Assembly: GCF_032337115.1 (NCBI RefSeq)
Contig: NZ_JAVXZY010000011.1
Location: forward strand, 153,159 to 217,158
Length of the DNA stretch: 64,000 nucleotides
Source of the DNA: Roseateles_C aquae
GTDB lineage: Bacteria; Pseudomonadota; Gammaproteobacteria; Burkholderiales; Burkholderiaceae_C
Direction: 5' to 3'
A program made the position numbers and the translations under genes. The notes under the pieces are model-generated. The model ran no database searches, was not told the origin of the DNA, and saw only the letters and a list, made by a program, of their open reading frames with translations. Positions 9,899-18,407 of the stretch are shown here, in pieces (the stretch's first letter is position 1; every line of letters begins with the position of its first letter).

Positions 9899-11350
9899 TC
9901 AAAGCGCCAGGCGTGCCGCGAGGTCGGCCAGGGCGCCTTGCAGGGTCGGGTGATGGAAGCGATAGCCAGCGGCGAGTGCTGCAGCCGGGATGGCGTTTTG
10001 ACCGTCCAGCAGGATCGTCGACATCTCACCCGCCAGGCGCCGCAGCAGCGAGGCGGGGGCGCTGAGCCACACGCATCGGCCGAAGGAGGTCGCGAGGGCC
10101 TGCGCGAACTCCAATTGGCGCGGCGTATCGGGCGCGACGGCGTTCACGGCGCCGCTGAGCGTAGTCTGTTCCAGCGCAAAGCGGATCAGGCCGACGGCGT
10201 CGTCACGGTGCAGCCAGGGCGCGGGCTGCTGGCCGGTGCCGAGCCGTGCGCCGACGCCCAGGCGAGCGGCCAAGGCCTGCATCGGATAGGCGCCACCGCC
10301 GAGCCCCAGCACGACGCCGAAGCGCAGCCGCACGACGCGCGCGCCCAGGGCTTCGGCACGGCGGGCCTCATGCTCAATCGCGGCGCACAGGTCCGACTGA
10401 AACTCTCCCGGCTTCGGCGGACTCGCCTCGGTGCACGGGGCACCGTCGTTCACGGCGCCATAAAAGCCCACCGCCGAAGCGCTGACAAGCACGCGCGGGC
10501 GCTGCTCCAGCCGGCGCATCAAGCCGACCAGACGCTGCGTGACATCCACGCGGCTGTTCAGCAGGACCTGGCGGCGGGCCCGCGTCCAGGGCATGCCGAG
10601 CACACGGGCCCCGGCGAGGTTCACGATGGCGTCGATGCGGGTTTCCGACGGGATGGCATCCAGGTCGTCCACCACCCACACACCGGGACCGAACTGCGCA
10701 CGAGCCTGGCGCAGATCACGTGACAGCGCGATGACGCGGCGGCCCTCACGGCTCAGCTCTGCCACCAGGGCCTGGCCCACGAAGCCGGTCGCGCCCGCGA
10801 CGAGAACGGCAGGCTGGCGCCGCATCGCCGCCGGCTGCGCAGCTGCCGGTGCCGGCACGCGCCCCAGGCGGTGCCAGGCGACCAAATTGCGTAGGCTCCA
10901 GGCCAGCACGCCGACGCCGTACAGCGTGAGCAGGGGCGCCCAGGCACCATGGTTGACCGGCATCAGGCCACTCGGCGCTTGGACCCAGCCCCACAGCAAG
11001 GGCGCCATCAGCGCCAGGAAGAGCCCGTAGCTGATGGTCAGCACGGTGTGTAGCACGCGCTCAAAGGGCGGCAGGGTGCGGCTTCGGTCTTCCTCGAGGA
11101 AGTCGGCTAGCGTGATGAGCACCTCGACGGCGAGCAGTCCGGCCAGCAAAACAGCAAACGCGCCTTGCCATTGCCACCACGCCAGGCCGATGAAGATGAC
11201 GCCGTAGATGGCCTCGCGCAGCGTGTGTAGGCCGAGCTCGCGCCGCGCCGAGGTGCGCTGCGGCAGCTGGGCCTGCAGCTCGTGATGCCAGAGGTTGTCG
11301 AAGGCGCCCAGAACGGCCTGGCCGCTCAACAGGATGAAAAGAGTGTTCAT
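9899..11350 (-). CDS. TIGR01777-type SDR fused to an N-terminal membrane domain
   Basis: 483 aa. The C-terminal 300 residues form an NAD(P)-binding epimerase-like domain of the TIGR01777/DUF1731 family: VLVAGATGFVGQAL nucleotide motif, VNLAGARVLGMPWT, SASAVGFYG, and a DUF1731-like tail (LLLDGQ-type ILLDGQNAIPAAALAAGY). The N-terminal 170 residues are four or five membrane helices carrying unusual His and acidic residues (D18, H22, H23, E24, E38, H42, E76, D83, E86-D88, E97, H101). Start at the ATG with GGAG nine bases upstream. It follows the DUF4166 gene by 38 bp and is probably in the same operon. Confidence 0.88.
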   Translation of the reverse strand: MNTLFILLSGQAVLGAFDNLWHHELQAQLPQRTSARRELGLHTLREAIYGVIFIGLAWWQWQGAFAVLLAGLLAVEVLITLADFLEEDRSRTLPPFERVLHTVLTISYGLFLALMAPLLWGWVQAPSGLMPVNHGAWAPLLTLYGVGVLAWSLRNLVAWHRLGRVPAPAAAQPAAMRRQPAVLVAGATGFVGQALVAELSREGRRVIALSRDLRQARAQFGPGVWVVDDLDAIPSETRIDAIVNLAGARVLGMPWTRARRQVLLNSRVDVTQRLVGLMRRLEQRPRVLVSASAVGFYGAVNDGAPCTEASPPKPGEFQSDLCAAIEHEARRAEALGARVVRLRFGVVLGLGGGAYPMQALAARLGVGARLGTGQQPAPWLHRDDAVGLIRFALEQTTLSGAVNAVAPDTPRQLEFAQALATSFGRCVWLSAPASLLRRLAGEMSTILLDGQNAIPAAALAAGYRFHHPTLQGALADLAARLAL

Positions 11351-11388
11351 GGGGAAGGGTCTCCGGGGTGGGGGGTGGGGCACGTGCT

Positions 11389-11991
11389 TCAGTGCGTGTC
11401 CTGGGGCGTGGGGTCGAGGAACACGCCGGTCTGGTGGAAGGTCTCGCCCCAAAGCGGGTGGGTCATAGACAGGGTGAAGCGGAACAGGCCATGGCCGAGG
11501 TCGCGGTGCTCGACGCGGCAGGTGCCCGGGCTGAGCAGGCGGGGGATCGCCACGCGCCAGCCCCCCAGAACCAGGAAGTAGGAGCTGCTCTCGAACACCA
11601 GGTCGCCTGCGTGTTCGAAGACATCCAGGGCCATGCCCAGGCCGCCGCTTGTGCGCTCCTGCAGGTGGCCGGCGGTGTCCAGTTCCTTGGTCGAGCAAAC
11701 GCGGCCGACGCCGTTCTCGAAGCGACGTTCCCACTCGACGCCGGCGCCGACCGGCCGCACGTGGACAGTCGTCAGCACGCCGCGAACGTTGGCCGTGACC
11801 AGCGGGCTATTGAAGGGCTTGACCAGCCACGCCAGCACGCGTCCCAACTGCGAGCAGCGCATATCCATCGAGCCGCGGTAGGTGATGGCACGATGCCCGG
11901 TGGCGAAGCGGCGTTTGACGGCGGGCGGCAGGCGCTGCCAGGCGGCGGGCCCGACGAGGGCGGAGATGTCCAGGGGCTGAGCAGTGTTCAT
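11389..11991 (-). CDS. DUF4166 domain protein
   Basis: 200 aa, soluble. The N-terminus (LVGPAAWQRLPPAVKRRF), the central ERRFENG segment (VEWERRF) and LGMALDVFEHAGDLVFESS match what I remember of DUF4166, a domain often encoded with or fused to sugar-nucleotide or saccharopine-type oxidoreductases. Function unknown. First gene of a probable two-gene operon with the SDR. A sigma-54-like promoter sits directly upstream, and a sigma-54 activator is encoded divergently 1.9 kb away. Confidence 0.82.
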   Translation of the reverse strand: MNTAQPLDISALVGPAAWQRLPPAVKRRFATGHRAITYRGSMDMRCSQLGRVLAWLVKPFNSPLVTANVRGVLTTVHVRPVGAGVEWERRFENGVGRVCSTKELDTAGHLQERTSGGLGMALDVFEHAGDLVFESSSYFLVLGGWRVAIPRLLSPGTCRVEHRDLGHGLFRFTLSMTHPLWGETFHQTGVFLDPTPQDTH

Positions 11992-12002
11992 GCCCCGGTA
12001 TT

Positions 12003-12018
12003 CGCGACAATCGTGCCA
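12003..12018 (-). promoter_or_regulatory. Candidate sigma-54 promoter of the DUF4166/SDR operon
   Basis: On the minus strand TGGCACG-attg-TCGCG matches the -24/-12 consensus TGGCACG-N4-TTGCW with correct GG-N10-GC spacing and two mismatches. The predicted start is at about 11992, directly at the ATG, so the mRNA would be essentially leaderless; this weakens the call. TCGCGAC recurs at 12028-12034 and CGCGAC at 12056-12061, possible activator sites. Confidence 0.5.
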
Positions 12019-12125
12019 GGGCGTGTTTCGCGACTAAGTGCTTGATTTCATTGAACGCGACGCACTAAAGCGATTACTTCGGATACAGTCGCAGTCAGCC
12101 CTGTTGTCAACTTCGTTAACACCCC

Positions 12126-13910
12126 ATGCTGCTGATCCGATTCGCCCTGGGCTTCTCGTTGTTCGAGACCCTGGTGCTGGCCGGAGTGCTGCTCTGGTGG
12201 GCGGACCGGGTGGCCGGTGCACGGTTACTGGCCGCGTTCCTGGGAGGGTTTGCACTTTGGGTCGTGGGCAATGAACTGCCCAACTGGTGGGGCCCGGCCG
12301 CCGAGCCGGTGGCTCTGAAGCTGGTGTCGCTGGCCCCCTTCATATCGACCTTCTTCTTCCACTTCTGCGTGGTCTTCTGCCGCGTGCCGCTGGGGCGGCT
12401 CGGTGTCGCGGCGGCCTATGCGCTGGGCGCGGTGGCGTCCCTGGCGGCGCTGCTTGGGCAGCCGGGCCATCTGGTGTGGAGCGACCACGTCGGCTGGATT
12501 TTCATTGCCGGCCAACTGGGCTGGCTGGCCAGCATCGCGTGGATCATCCTTGGCGCGGGCGGTGTTGCCGTGCTGCTGCGGGGCCTAACTGTGGCCCGGC
12601 CGCCTGCGCGCCAGCAAATAGCGGCCGTCACCTGCTCCTGCATCTGGGGGCTGCTGTGCCTGAGCGGCTACGGCCTGGTGCTGCTGGACCTGCCGCTATT
12701 CCCATTCCAACTGCTGTTGCTGCCGCTCTACCCGGTCATCCTGGTCTACGGCATCCTGCGCTGGGGGGTGTTCGTCGCCAATGCATGGGCTGGGCGCGCG
12801 CTGGTGTGGACCCTGCTGCTGACCATCGGCTTGGGCATCGTGGGCTTGATGCCGCTGCTGCTGCCCTTCGAATCGCGCTGGCTGAGCGGCCTGGCCGTGG
12901 CGGCGGGTTGCCTGGCCCTGAGCGGGCCGGTGCGCCGCTTCGTGCAGCGGCTGATCTACCCGGGCGGCTCCGCGTCGGTGGCGGACCTGCAGGCCTGGCG
13001 CGACGCGCTGTTGCCGGCGGAGTCGCTGGCAGAACTGGGTACGCTTGCCGGCCAGTTACTCAGCCGGCGGCTGGGCACGCAGGTGGAGGTGGTGTTCGAC
13101 GTCGCCACCGAGCCGACCCTGCCGCGCCTAAACTGCCGGCCCGGCCCATGGCGGGTGGAGCTGCAAGGCTGGGCGGCGGCGCCACCCGGCCAGCGGCATG
13201 TGGCCGAGCTGTTTGGCAGCCTAGTGCTGGAAGCGGCCATGCGGGTCGAACAGGCCCAGCAACTCGCGGCGCGAGAGCGCGAGCGGCAGCTGCAGGCGCG
13301 GCTCGCGGAGCTGGGCGCTCTGGCCGCGACCGTGGCCCACGACATCCGCAACCCGCTCAACATCATCGCGATGGCAGTGGCCACAGCACCGAGCGATACC
13401 CGCCGAGAGGTGGCCGAGCAGGTCGACCGCATCGCCCACCTGACGCGCGACCTGCTGGAGTATGCCAAGCCCTGGAAGCTGAATCCTGCCCCGGTCGACA
13501 TCAGCGCCCTCGTGCGGTCCGTCGCGCGGCGCCAGCCGGAAGTGACGCTCGGCCCGGGCCTGCAGCAGCCGCTGACGGCCCCGTTGGATGCGCGCCGTGT
13601 CGAGCAGGCACTCACCAACTTGGTCGAGAACGCACGCACCGCTAGCAGCGGCGCGGTGTTCGTCGATGCCGACAGCGATGCCAGGGGCCTGCACCTGCAT
13701 GTCTGTGACAACGGCCCCGGCGTGCCGGAGAGCCTACGTGAGCGGCTCTTCGAACCTTTCGCCTCCCGCAGCCCGGGCGGCACGGGCCTGGGCCTGGCCA
13801 TCGTCGCGCGTGTGATGAGCGCGCACGGTGGCACGGCGGCACTCACCGAGCGCGCCGGCTGGCGCACGTGTTTCACCCTGAGCTTCCCCCATGGACAACT
13901 CCACGCCTGA
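12126..13910 (+). CDS. Membrane sensor histidine kinase (NtrB-like transmitter)
   Basis: 594 aa. The N-terminal half holds about eight hydrophobic segments (residues 1-270) with no large periplasmic domain, so it may sense something in or at the membrane. A linker of about 130 residues follows. The H-box is ATVAHDIRNPLNII; the ATPase has NLVENA, DNGPGVPE and GGTGLGLAI motifs. The response regulator gene overlaps its 3' end by 20 bp. Divergent from the DUF4166 gene with a 134-bp intergenic region. Confidence 0.92.
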   Translation: MLLIRFALGFSLFETLVLAGVLLWWADRVAGARLLAAFLGGFALWVVGNELPNWWGPAAEPVALKLVSLAPFISTFFFHFCVVFCRVPLGRLGVAAAYALGAVASLAALLGQPGHLVWSDHVGWIFIAGQLGWLASIAWIILGAGGVAVLLRGLTVARPPARQQIAAVTCSCIWGLLCLSGYGLVLLDLPLFPFQLLLLPLYPVILVYGILRWGVFVANAWAGRALVWTLLLTIGLGIVGLMPLLLPFESRWLSGLAVAAGCLALSGPVRRFVQRLIYPGGSASVADLQAWRDALLPAESLAELGTLAGQLLSRRLGTQVEVVFDVATEPTLPRLNCRPGPWRVELQGWAAAPPGQRHVAELFGSLVLEAAMRVEQAQQLAARERERQLQARLAELGALAATVAHDIRNPLNIIAMAVATAPSDTRREVAEQVDRIAHLTRDLLEYAKPWKLNPAPVDISALVRSVARRQPEVTLGPGLQQPLTAPLDARRVEQALTNLVENARTASSGAVFVDADSDARGLHLHVCDNGPGVPESLRERLFEPFASRSPGGTGLGLAIVARVMSAHGGTAALTERAGWRTCFTLSFPHGQLHA

Positions 13911-15258
13911 GACCGGCCGCGTGCTGCTCGTCGACGACGAAGCGGCCTTCCAGCGCCTGGGCGGCAACTTCCTGCGCAGCCTTGGCCATGAGGTGAACGT
14001 TGCCGGCGACGGCGACGCTGCCATGGCGGCCTTCGCCCAACAGCGTCCGGAACTCGTGCTGCTGGACCTGGCCATGCCGCCGCACATGGACCCCGAACAC
14101 GGTCTCGAGCTGATCCCGCGCCTCGCGGGCGTGCCCGTCATCGTGCTGACGGGCCACGGCGAGCACGATCTCGCCCTGCGCGCGGTCGAACTTGGTGCCT
14201 GGGACTTCATAACCAAGCCGATTGACCCAGACCTGCTGCGCTTCGTGGTAGCCCGTGCACTGCGCAAGTCCCGGCTGGAAGCCGAGCTCGTGCGGCTGCG
14301 TTCGAGCCAGGGCAGCGACGAGCTCGGCCTCATCGGCCAGACGCCGCCGATGCAGCAGCTGCGCGTGATGGTGCGACGCGTGGCGCCGACTCGCGTCAGT
14401 GTGCTGGTGCTGGGCCCCACCGGCACCGGCAAGGAGCTGGTGGCGCGCGCACTGCACGAAGGCAGCCCGCGGCGCGACGGACCGTTTGTCGTGGTGCACT
14501 GCGGTGCGCTGTCGGCCGAGCTGCTGGAGAGCGAACTCTTCGGTCACATGAAAGGCAGCTTCACGGGCGCCTACCGCGATCAACCCGGTCTCGTGGAAGC
14601 CGCGCACGGTGGCACGCTCTTTCTCGACGAGGTGGGCGAGATGCCGCCGCCCATGCAGGTCAAGCTGCTGCGCTTTCTGCAGGAAGGCAGCTTCGTGCCC
14701 GTGGGCGGTCGCACGCAGCGGCAGGCGGATGCGCGCGTGCTGGCGGCCACCCACCGCGACCTCGAAGCGATGGTGCGCGACGGCAGCTTCCGCGAAGACC
14801 TCTACTACCGCCTGAAGGGCGTCGTGCTGCGCACCCCGGCCCTGGCGGAGCGCATGGCCGATGTGCCGCTGCTCGCCGCCCGCTTCCTGAAGGGTGTTGC
14901 GCCCCAAGCGCGCTTCTCGGCAGGCGCGCTAGCCTGGATCACCTCACGCGAGTGGCCAGGCAATGTCCGCGAGCTCAAGGCCATCGTCGAATCGGCCGGG
15001 GCCCTGATGCTGCCCGATCAGCAGGAGGTGGATACCGAGCTCCTGCACCTGTCCGCGGGCGACAGTCTGGACCCCCGACGCAGCCCAGAACCCGCGCCTG
15101 GAACGGGCGTGCTTGATGCGGCGCTGAACGAACTGGAGCGCCGACTGATCCAGGACGCCATGATGGCTGCCGGCGGCAACCAATCCGAGGCCGCCCGCCA
15201 GCTGGGTGTGTCGCGCGTCGGCTTGATCAAGAAGCTGACCCGGCTGGGGCTACGTTAG
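13891..15258 (+). CDS. Sigma-54-dependent response regulator (NtrC family)
   Basis: 455 aa. Receiver domain (VLLVDDE, phosphoacceptor Asp in LVLLDLAMP, KP loop in ITKPID), AAA+ central domain (Walker A GPTGTGKE, Walker B GGTLFLDEVGEM) and a C-terminal Fis-type helix-turn-helix (NQSEAARQLGVSR). The sigma-54 contact loop reads GSFTGA instead of the usual GAFTGA, a conservative change. Partner of the overlapping kinase. Its likely target is the divergent DUF4166/SDR operon. Confidence 0.94.
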   Translation: MDNSTPETGRVLLVDDEAAFQRLGGNFLRSLGHEVNVAGDGDAAMAAFAQQRPELVLLDLAMPPHMDPEHGLELIPRLAGVPVIVLTGHGEHDLALRAVELGAWDFITKPIDPDLLRFVVARALRKSRLEAELVRLRSSQGSDELGLIGQTPPMQQLRVMVRRVAPTRVSVLVLGPTGTGKELVARALHEGSPRRDGPFVVVHCGALSAELLESELFGHMKGSFTGAYRDQPGLVEAAHGGTLFLDEVGEMPPPMQVKLLRFLQEGSFVPVGGRTQRQADARVLAATHRDLEAMVRDGSFREDLYYRLKGVVLRTPALAERMADVPLLAARFLKGVAPQARFSAGALAWITSREWPGNVRELKAIVESAGALMLPDQQEVDTELLHLSAGDSLDPRRSPEPAPGTGVLDAALNELERRLIQDAMMAAGGNQSEAARQLGVSRVGLIKKLTRLGLR

Positions 15259-15311
15259 CCGGAGGCTGGCCCTACGTGGCATGGCCCAGGGACGTTGGGG
15301 GACGACGTCGG

Positions 15312-15331
15312 GCGAGTTCGATCCCCGCTGG
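15312..15331 (+). repeat. Degenerate match to the tRNA-Arg T arm
   Basis: GCGAGTTCGATCCCCGCTGG matches the T-arm region of the tRNA at 9349-9423 (GCAAGTTCGATTCTTGCCGG) in 15 of 20 positions, all five differences being transitions, and could pair 4 of 5 stem positions. It lies 53 bp after the last cluster gene. It may mark a decayed right attachment site or be chance. Confidence 0.3.
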
Positions 15332-15469
15332 CGAGCGGCCCGCACTTCGACGCCAGCCGCCGTGGCGCGGTCGACGGCGGCGTTGCAGCGATGGACTAAA
15401 CCGCTTGCGCGGTAGCCGCATCGGCCAGGCTCGTTGCCGCTCGAAGACGCATTCCTGCCACCGTTGAGC

Positions 15470-15490
15470 AGCGAGGCAACCCGCCTCGCT
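15470..15490 (+). terminator. Perfect hairpin upstream of a small ORF
   Basis: AGCGAGGC/GCCTCGCT with a five-base loop. There is no U-tract after it, so termination is doubtful. It sits 20 bp before the ATG at 15510 and could instead be a leader structure. Confidence 0.35.
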
Positions 15491-15509
15491 CTTCAACAGG
15501 AGCAGGATC

Positions 15510-15743
15510 ATGAAGCCATCGTCCGTTTCAGGCCAGTCGGCAATGCGTTGTAAGGCCAGCTATTGCTTTACTTGCGGCCATCATATGGCCGGCTTGTCAC
15601 GACTTTCTCCCCCTGTCTCGACACCACGTCCAGCGCATCATGCGCAGGCGGATGCCATGGCCGCCTGGAGGCAGCCGCAGATGCCTGCCCTACAAATCTT
15701 TACCGGACTCACACCGGACGCTGCGCTGCCCGGCCTACCTTGA
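15510..15743 (+). CDS. Possible small protein, unknown
   Basis: 77 aa. A good AGGAG lies seven bases before the ATG, the main support. The product has two close cysteines (KASYCFTCGHH) but is otherwise Pro/Ala/Gln rich with no membrane or signal segment. Other frames overlap it. It may be a real small gene, a decayed one, or leader sequence of the downstream operon. A second hairpin (GCTTGCC/GGCAAGC, 15761-15778) follows it. Confidence 0.3.
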   Translation: MKPSSVSGQSAMRCKASYCFTCGHHMAGLSRLSPPVSTPRPAHHAQADAMAAWRQPQMPALQIFTGLTPDAALPGLP

Positions 15744-15881
15744 GCACAGGCCCGCAAACGGCTTGCCTCCGGGCAAGCGCTTCGGACCCGATGTCGACAG
15801 CCCGCCTGCACCTGCAACAGCATGTGTGCACGGCGGGTTGATCGGTCTCCTGATTGACTCAACAGCAAGGACAGCTCCGCC

Positions 15882-16418
15882 ATGAACAGCCCCACCCCCT
15901 CCTCCGCATTCACACGCCGCTTCGGCTGGTTGACCCGCAAGACCGTGATCGCCTTCGCCAGCGGCGCGCTGATGGCCAGCGGCCTGGCCGCCGTGGCCGG
16001 CGAAGGCATGCCGGCCATGCACGCGCATATGGCGGCCTCGGCCAGCACCCCGCAGGGCGCAGCGGCCCATGCCGACAAGATGCTCAAGCATCTCTATGCC
16101 GAGATCGATGCCACGCCCGCCCAGCAGGCCGCCATTGGCCCACTCGTCAAGCAGGCGGTGCAGGATCTGTTCCCGCTGCGCCAGCAGGCCCACAGTGCCC
16201 ACGCTCAGGCACTGCAGCTCGTGCAGCAGACGCCGATCGACCGAGCCGCGCTGGAGAACGCCCGGCAGCAGCACCTGCAGCTGGCCGACCAGGCTTCGCG
16301 CCGGCTGGTCCAGCTGATCGCCGATATCGGCGACCAGCTGACGCCCGCCCAGCGCCAGCAACTGGTCCAGCACATCAATAAGATGCACGGCATGAAGCAC
16401 GGCATGCAGCACGGATGA
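15882..16418 (+). CDS. CpxP/Spy-like periplasmic protein, Met/His-rich
   Basis: 178 aa. A long N-region with a hydrophobic signal or anchor (about residues 22-40), then an all-helical domain with two LTxxQ-like motifs (ATPAQQ and LTPAQRQQL), the signature of the CpxP/Spy/CnrX family. Met and His are concentrated after the signal (GMPAMHAHM) and at the very C-terminus (MHGMKHGMQHG), which suggests metal, perhaps copper, binding. It overlaps the response regulator start by 4 bp, so it is probably the sensor-accessory protein of that system. Confidence 0.88.
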   Translation: MNSPTPSSAFTRRFGWLTRKTVIAFASGALMASGLAAVAGEGMPAMHAHMAASASTPQGAAAHADKMLKHLYAEIDATPAQQAAIGPLVKQAVQDLFPLRQQAHSAHAQALQLVQQTPIDRAALENARQQHLQLADQASRRLVQLIADIGDQLTPAQRQQLVQHINKMHGMKHGMQHG

Positions 16419-17122
16419 ACCAGAGCGCCAGCCGCGAGCGCCTGCTGCTGGTCGAGGACGACCCGGCGCTGGCCGCCATGCTGGTCGAGTACCTGGGCCA
16501 GGCCGGCTATGGCGTGGTCCAGGTCGGCCACGGTCAGGCAGCCCTGGCCGAGGCGGCAGCCCAGGCCTTCGGCGCCGTCGTGCTCGATCTGGGCCTGCCC
16601 GATATCGACGGCCTGGATGTCTGCCGCCAGCTGCGTGCCCGCTCCGATGTGCCGGTGCTGATGCTGACCGCACGCGGCGACGCGATGGACCGCGTGCTCG
16701 GCCTGGAGCTGGGCGCCGACGACTATCTGGCCAAGCCTTTTCTGCCCCGCGAACTGCTGGCCCGGCTGCGTGCGCTGCTGCGCCGCCGCCGCGGCGAACT
16801 GCTGCCGCAGGACCAGCCGCTGCGCTTCGGCCGGCTGGAGATCGCGCCGGCCGAACGTGCCGTCACGCTGGACGGCCGGGCCTGCGAGCTGTCGGCCAGC
16901 CAGTTCGATCTGCTGCTGGCACTGGCCCGCCATGCCGGCCGGGTGATGTCGCGCGAGGCCTTGATGGACCTGATCGGCCTGGACCGGCTCGATGCCTCGG
17001 ACCGCAGCATCGATCTGCACATCACCAAGCTGCGCGCCGCCATCGAGGACGATCCCCGCCAAGCGCGCCGCATCATCACCGTGCGCGGCGCCGGCTATGT
17101 GTTTGCCAAGGCGCAGGACTGA
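16415..17122 (+). CDS. OmpR/CpxR-family response regulator
   Basis: 235 aa. Receiver with acidic pocket (LLVEDDPAL), phospho-Asp in AVVLDLGLPD and KPF loop, then a winged-helix DNA-binding domain (LSASQFDLLLALARHAGRVMSRE and ITVRGAGYVFA). It overlaps the upstream CpxP-like gene by 4 bp and is followed after 22 bp by its kinase. The three genes form one operon, probably an envelope-stress or metal-response system. Confidence 0.94.
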   Translation: MNQSASRERLLLVEDDPALAAMLVEYLGQAGYGVVQVGHGQAALAEAAAQAFGAVVLDLGLPDIDGLDVCRQLRARSDVPVLMLTARGDAMDRVLGLELGADDYLAKPFLPRELLARLRALLRRRRGELLPQDQPLRFGRLEIAPAERAVTLDGRACELSASQFDLLLALARHAGRVMSREALMDLIGLDRLDASDRSIDLHITKLRAAIEDDPRQARRIITVRGAGYVFAKAQD

Positions 17123-17144
17123 AGGGCCACCACGATTGCCTGCC

Positions 17145-18407
17145 ATGCCCGACACCAGCAACAAGCCCCGCAGCCGCTTCCTGCCGCCCTGGCGCCTGCC
17201 GCGGCTGTATCTGCGCGTCCACCTGACCGTGCTGGTGGCGCTGCTGGTCTTTGCGCTGAGCACGATGGCGCTGTGGCACCGCGGCGGCGGGCCCCTGGAG
17301 CGGGCTCAGCAGCTGGCTGGTCGGCTGCTGCAGAACATCCTGCCGCCGGCCACGGCGCCGGCCGAGGAACAAGCCGCCGCGTTGCGCCGCCTGGCCGAGG
17401 GCGTGGCGCCGCAGGCCGAGCTGCTGGCCGCCGATGGCCACCGCCTCGTCGAGATCTATGCGCCGATGCCGCCGCACCACGGCAAGTGGTTCGGCGTGCG
17501 TCTGCCCGATGGGCGGCGCGTCTACGCCCGGCTGGACCTGGCCATCGGACCGGCCTGGTTGCGCCTGCATGTGATCGTGCTCGGCCTGGCGCTGCTGATC
17601 GGCCTGCTGGTCTACCCGCTGGTGCGGCCGCTGACGCGCCGGCTGGAGCGGCTGCAGCAGGGTGTTGAGCGCCTGGGCGCTGGTGAGCTGGGCGCCCGCG
17701 TCGCCGTGCAAGGCCATGACGAGGTGGCCCGGCTGGCACGCAGCTTCAATCAGGCGGCCGCGCGCATCGAGCAGCTGATGGCCGCGCACAAGCGCCTGCT
17801 GGCCACCGCCTCGCACGAGCTGCGCACACCGCTGACGCGGATTCAGCTGGCGCTGGAACTCAGCCGGGATGGCAGCCTGGCGCAGCGCCGCGCGGCGCTG
17901 GAGCGCGATATTGCCGAACTCGATGCCTTGCTTGAAGAGATGCTGCTGGCCAGCCGGCTGGATGCCGTTGGCCCGGCCGCCTTGCAGCGCGAGCCGCTGG
18001 ATCTGCTGGCGCTGGCCGCCGAGGTCGGCGCCGCCCACGCCGAGGTGCAGGTGGAGGGTCAGTCCTTGCTGATCGATGGCGATGCCCGGCTGCTGCGCCG
18101 CCTGCTCGGCAATCTGCTGCGCAATGCCGAGCTGCACGGCCGCCCGCCGGTGCAGCTGCGCATCGACATCGACCCCGCCGACGAGCGCCTGGCCCGGCTG
18201 CGCGTCTGGGATGCCGGCCCGGGTGTGGCGCAGGCGCAGCGCGAGCAGGTCTTCGAGCCCTTCTTCCGTGGCGCCACCCAGGGGCCGGGTGTCGGGCTGG
18301 GACTGTCACTGGTACGGCAGATCGCCAACCATCACGGCGGCAGCGCCGTCTGCGAGCCGCTCACGGGCGGCGGCAGCGTCTTCGTCGTTCGGCTGCCGCG
18401 CGCCTGA
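17145..18407 (+). CDS. Sensor histidine kinase, CpxA-like
   Basis: 420 aa from the ATG at 17145. Two membrane helices (about residues 23-42 and 138-158) flank a short periplasmic segment. HAMP linker, then H-box SHELRTPLTRIQ, N-box NLLRNAELHG, G1 DAGPGV and G2 GVGLGLSLV. The periplasmic loop has MPPHHGKW, a His-rich patch. It pairs with the upstream regulator. An in-frame TTG at 17136 is an alternative start. Confidence 0.93.
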   Translation: MPDTSNKPRSRFLPPWRLPRLYLRVHLTVLVALLVFALSTMALWHRGGGPLERAQQLAGRLLQNILPPATAPAEEQAAALRRLAEGVAPQAELLAADGHRLVEIYAPMPPHHGKWFGVRLPDGRRVYARLDLAIGPAWLRLHVIVLGLALLIGLLVYPLVRPLTRRLERLQQGVERLGAGELGARVAVQGHDEVARLARSFNQAAARIEQLMAAHKRLLATASHELRTPLTRIQLALELSRDGSLAQRRAALERDIAELDALLEEMLLASRLDAVGPAALQREPLDLLALAAEVGAAHAEVQVEGQSLLIDGDARLLRRLLGNLLRNAELHGRPPVQLRIDIDPADERLARLRVWDAGPGVAQAQREQVFEPFFRGATQGPGVGLGLSLVRQIANHHGGSAVCEPLTGGGSVFVVRLPRA

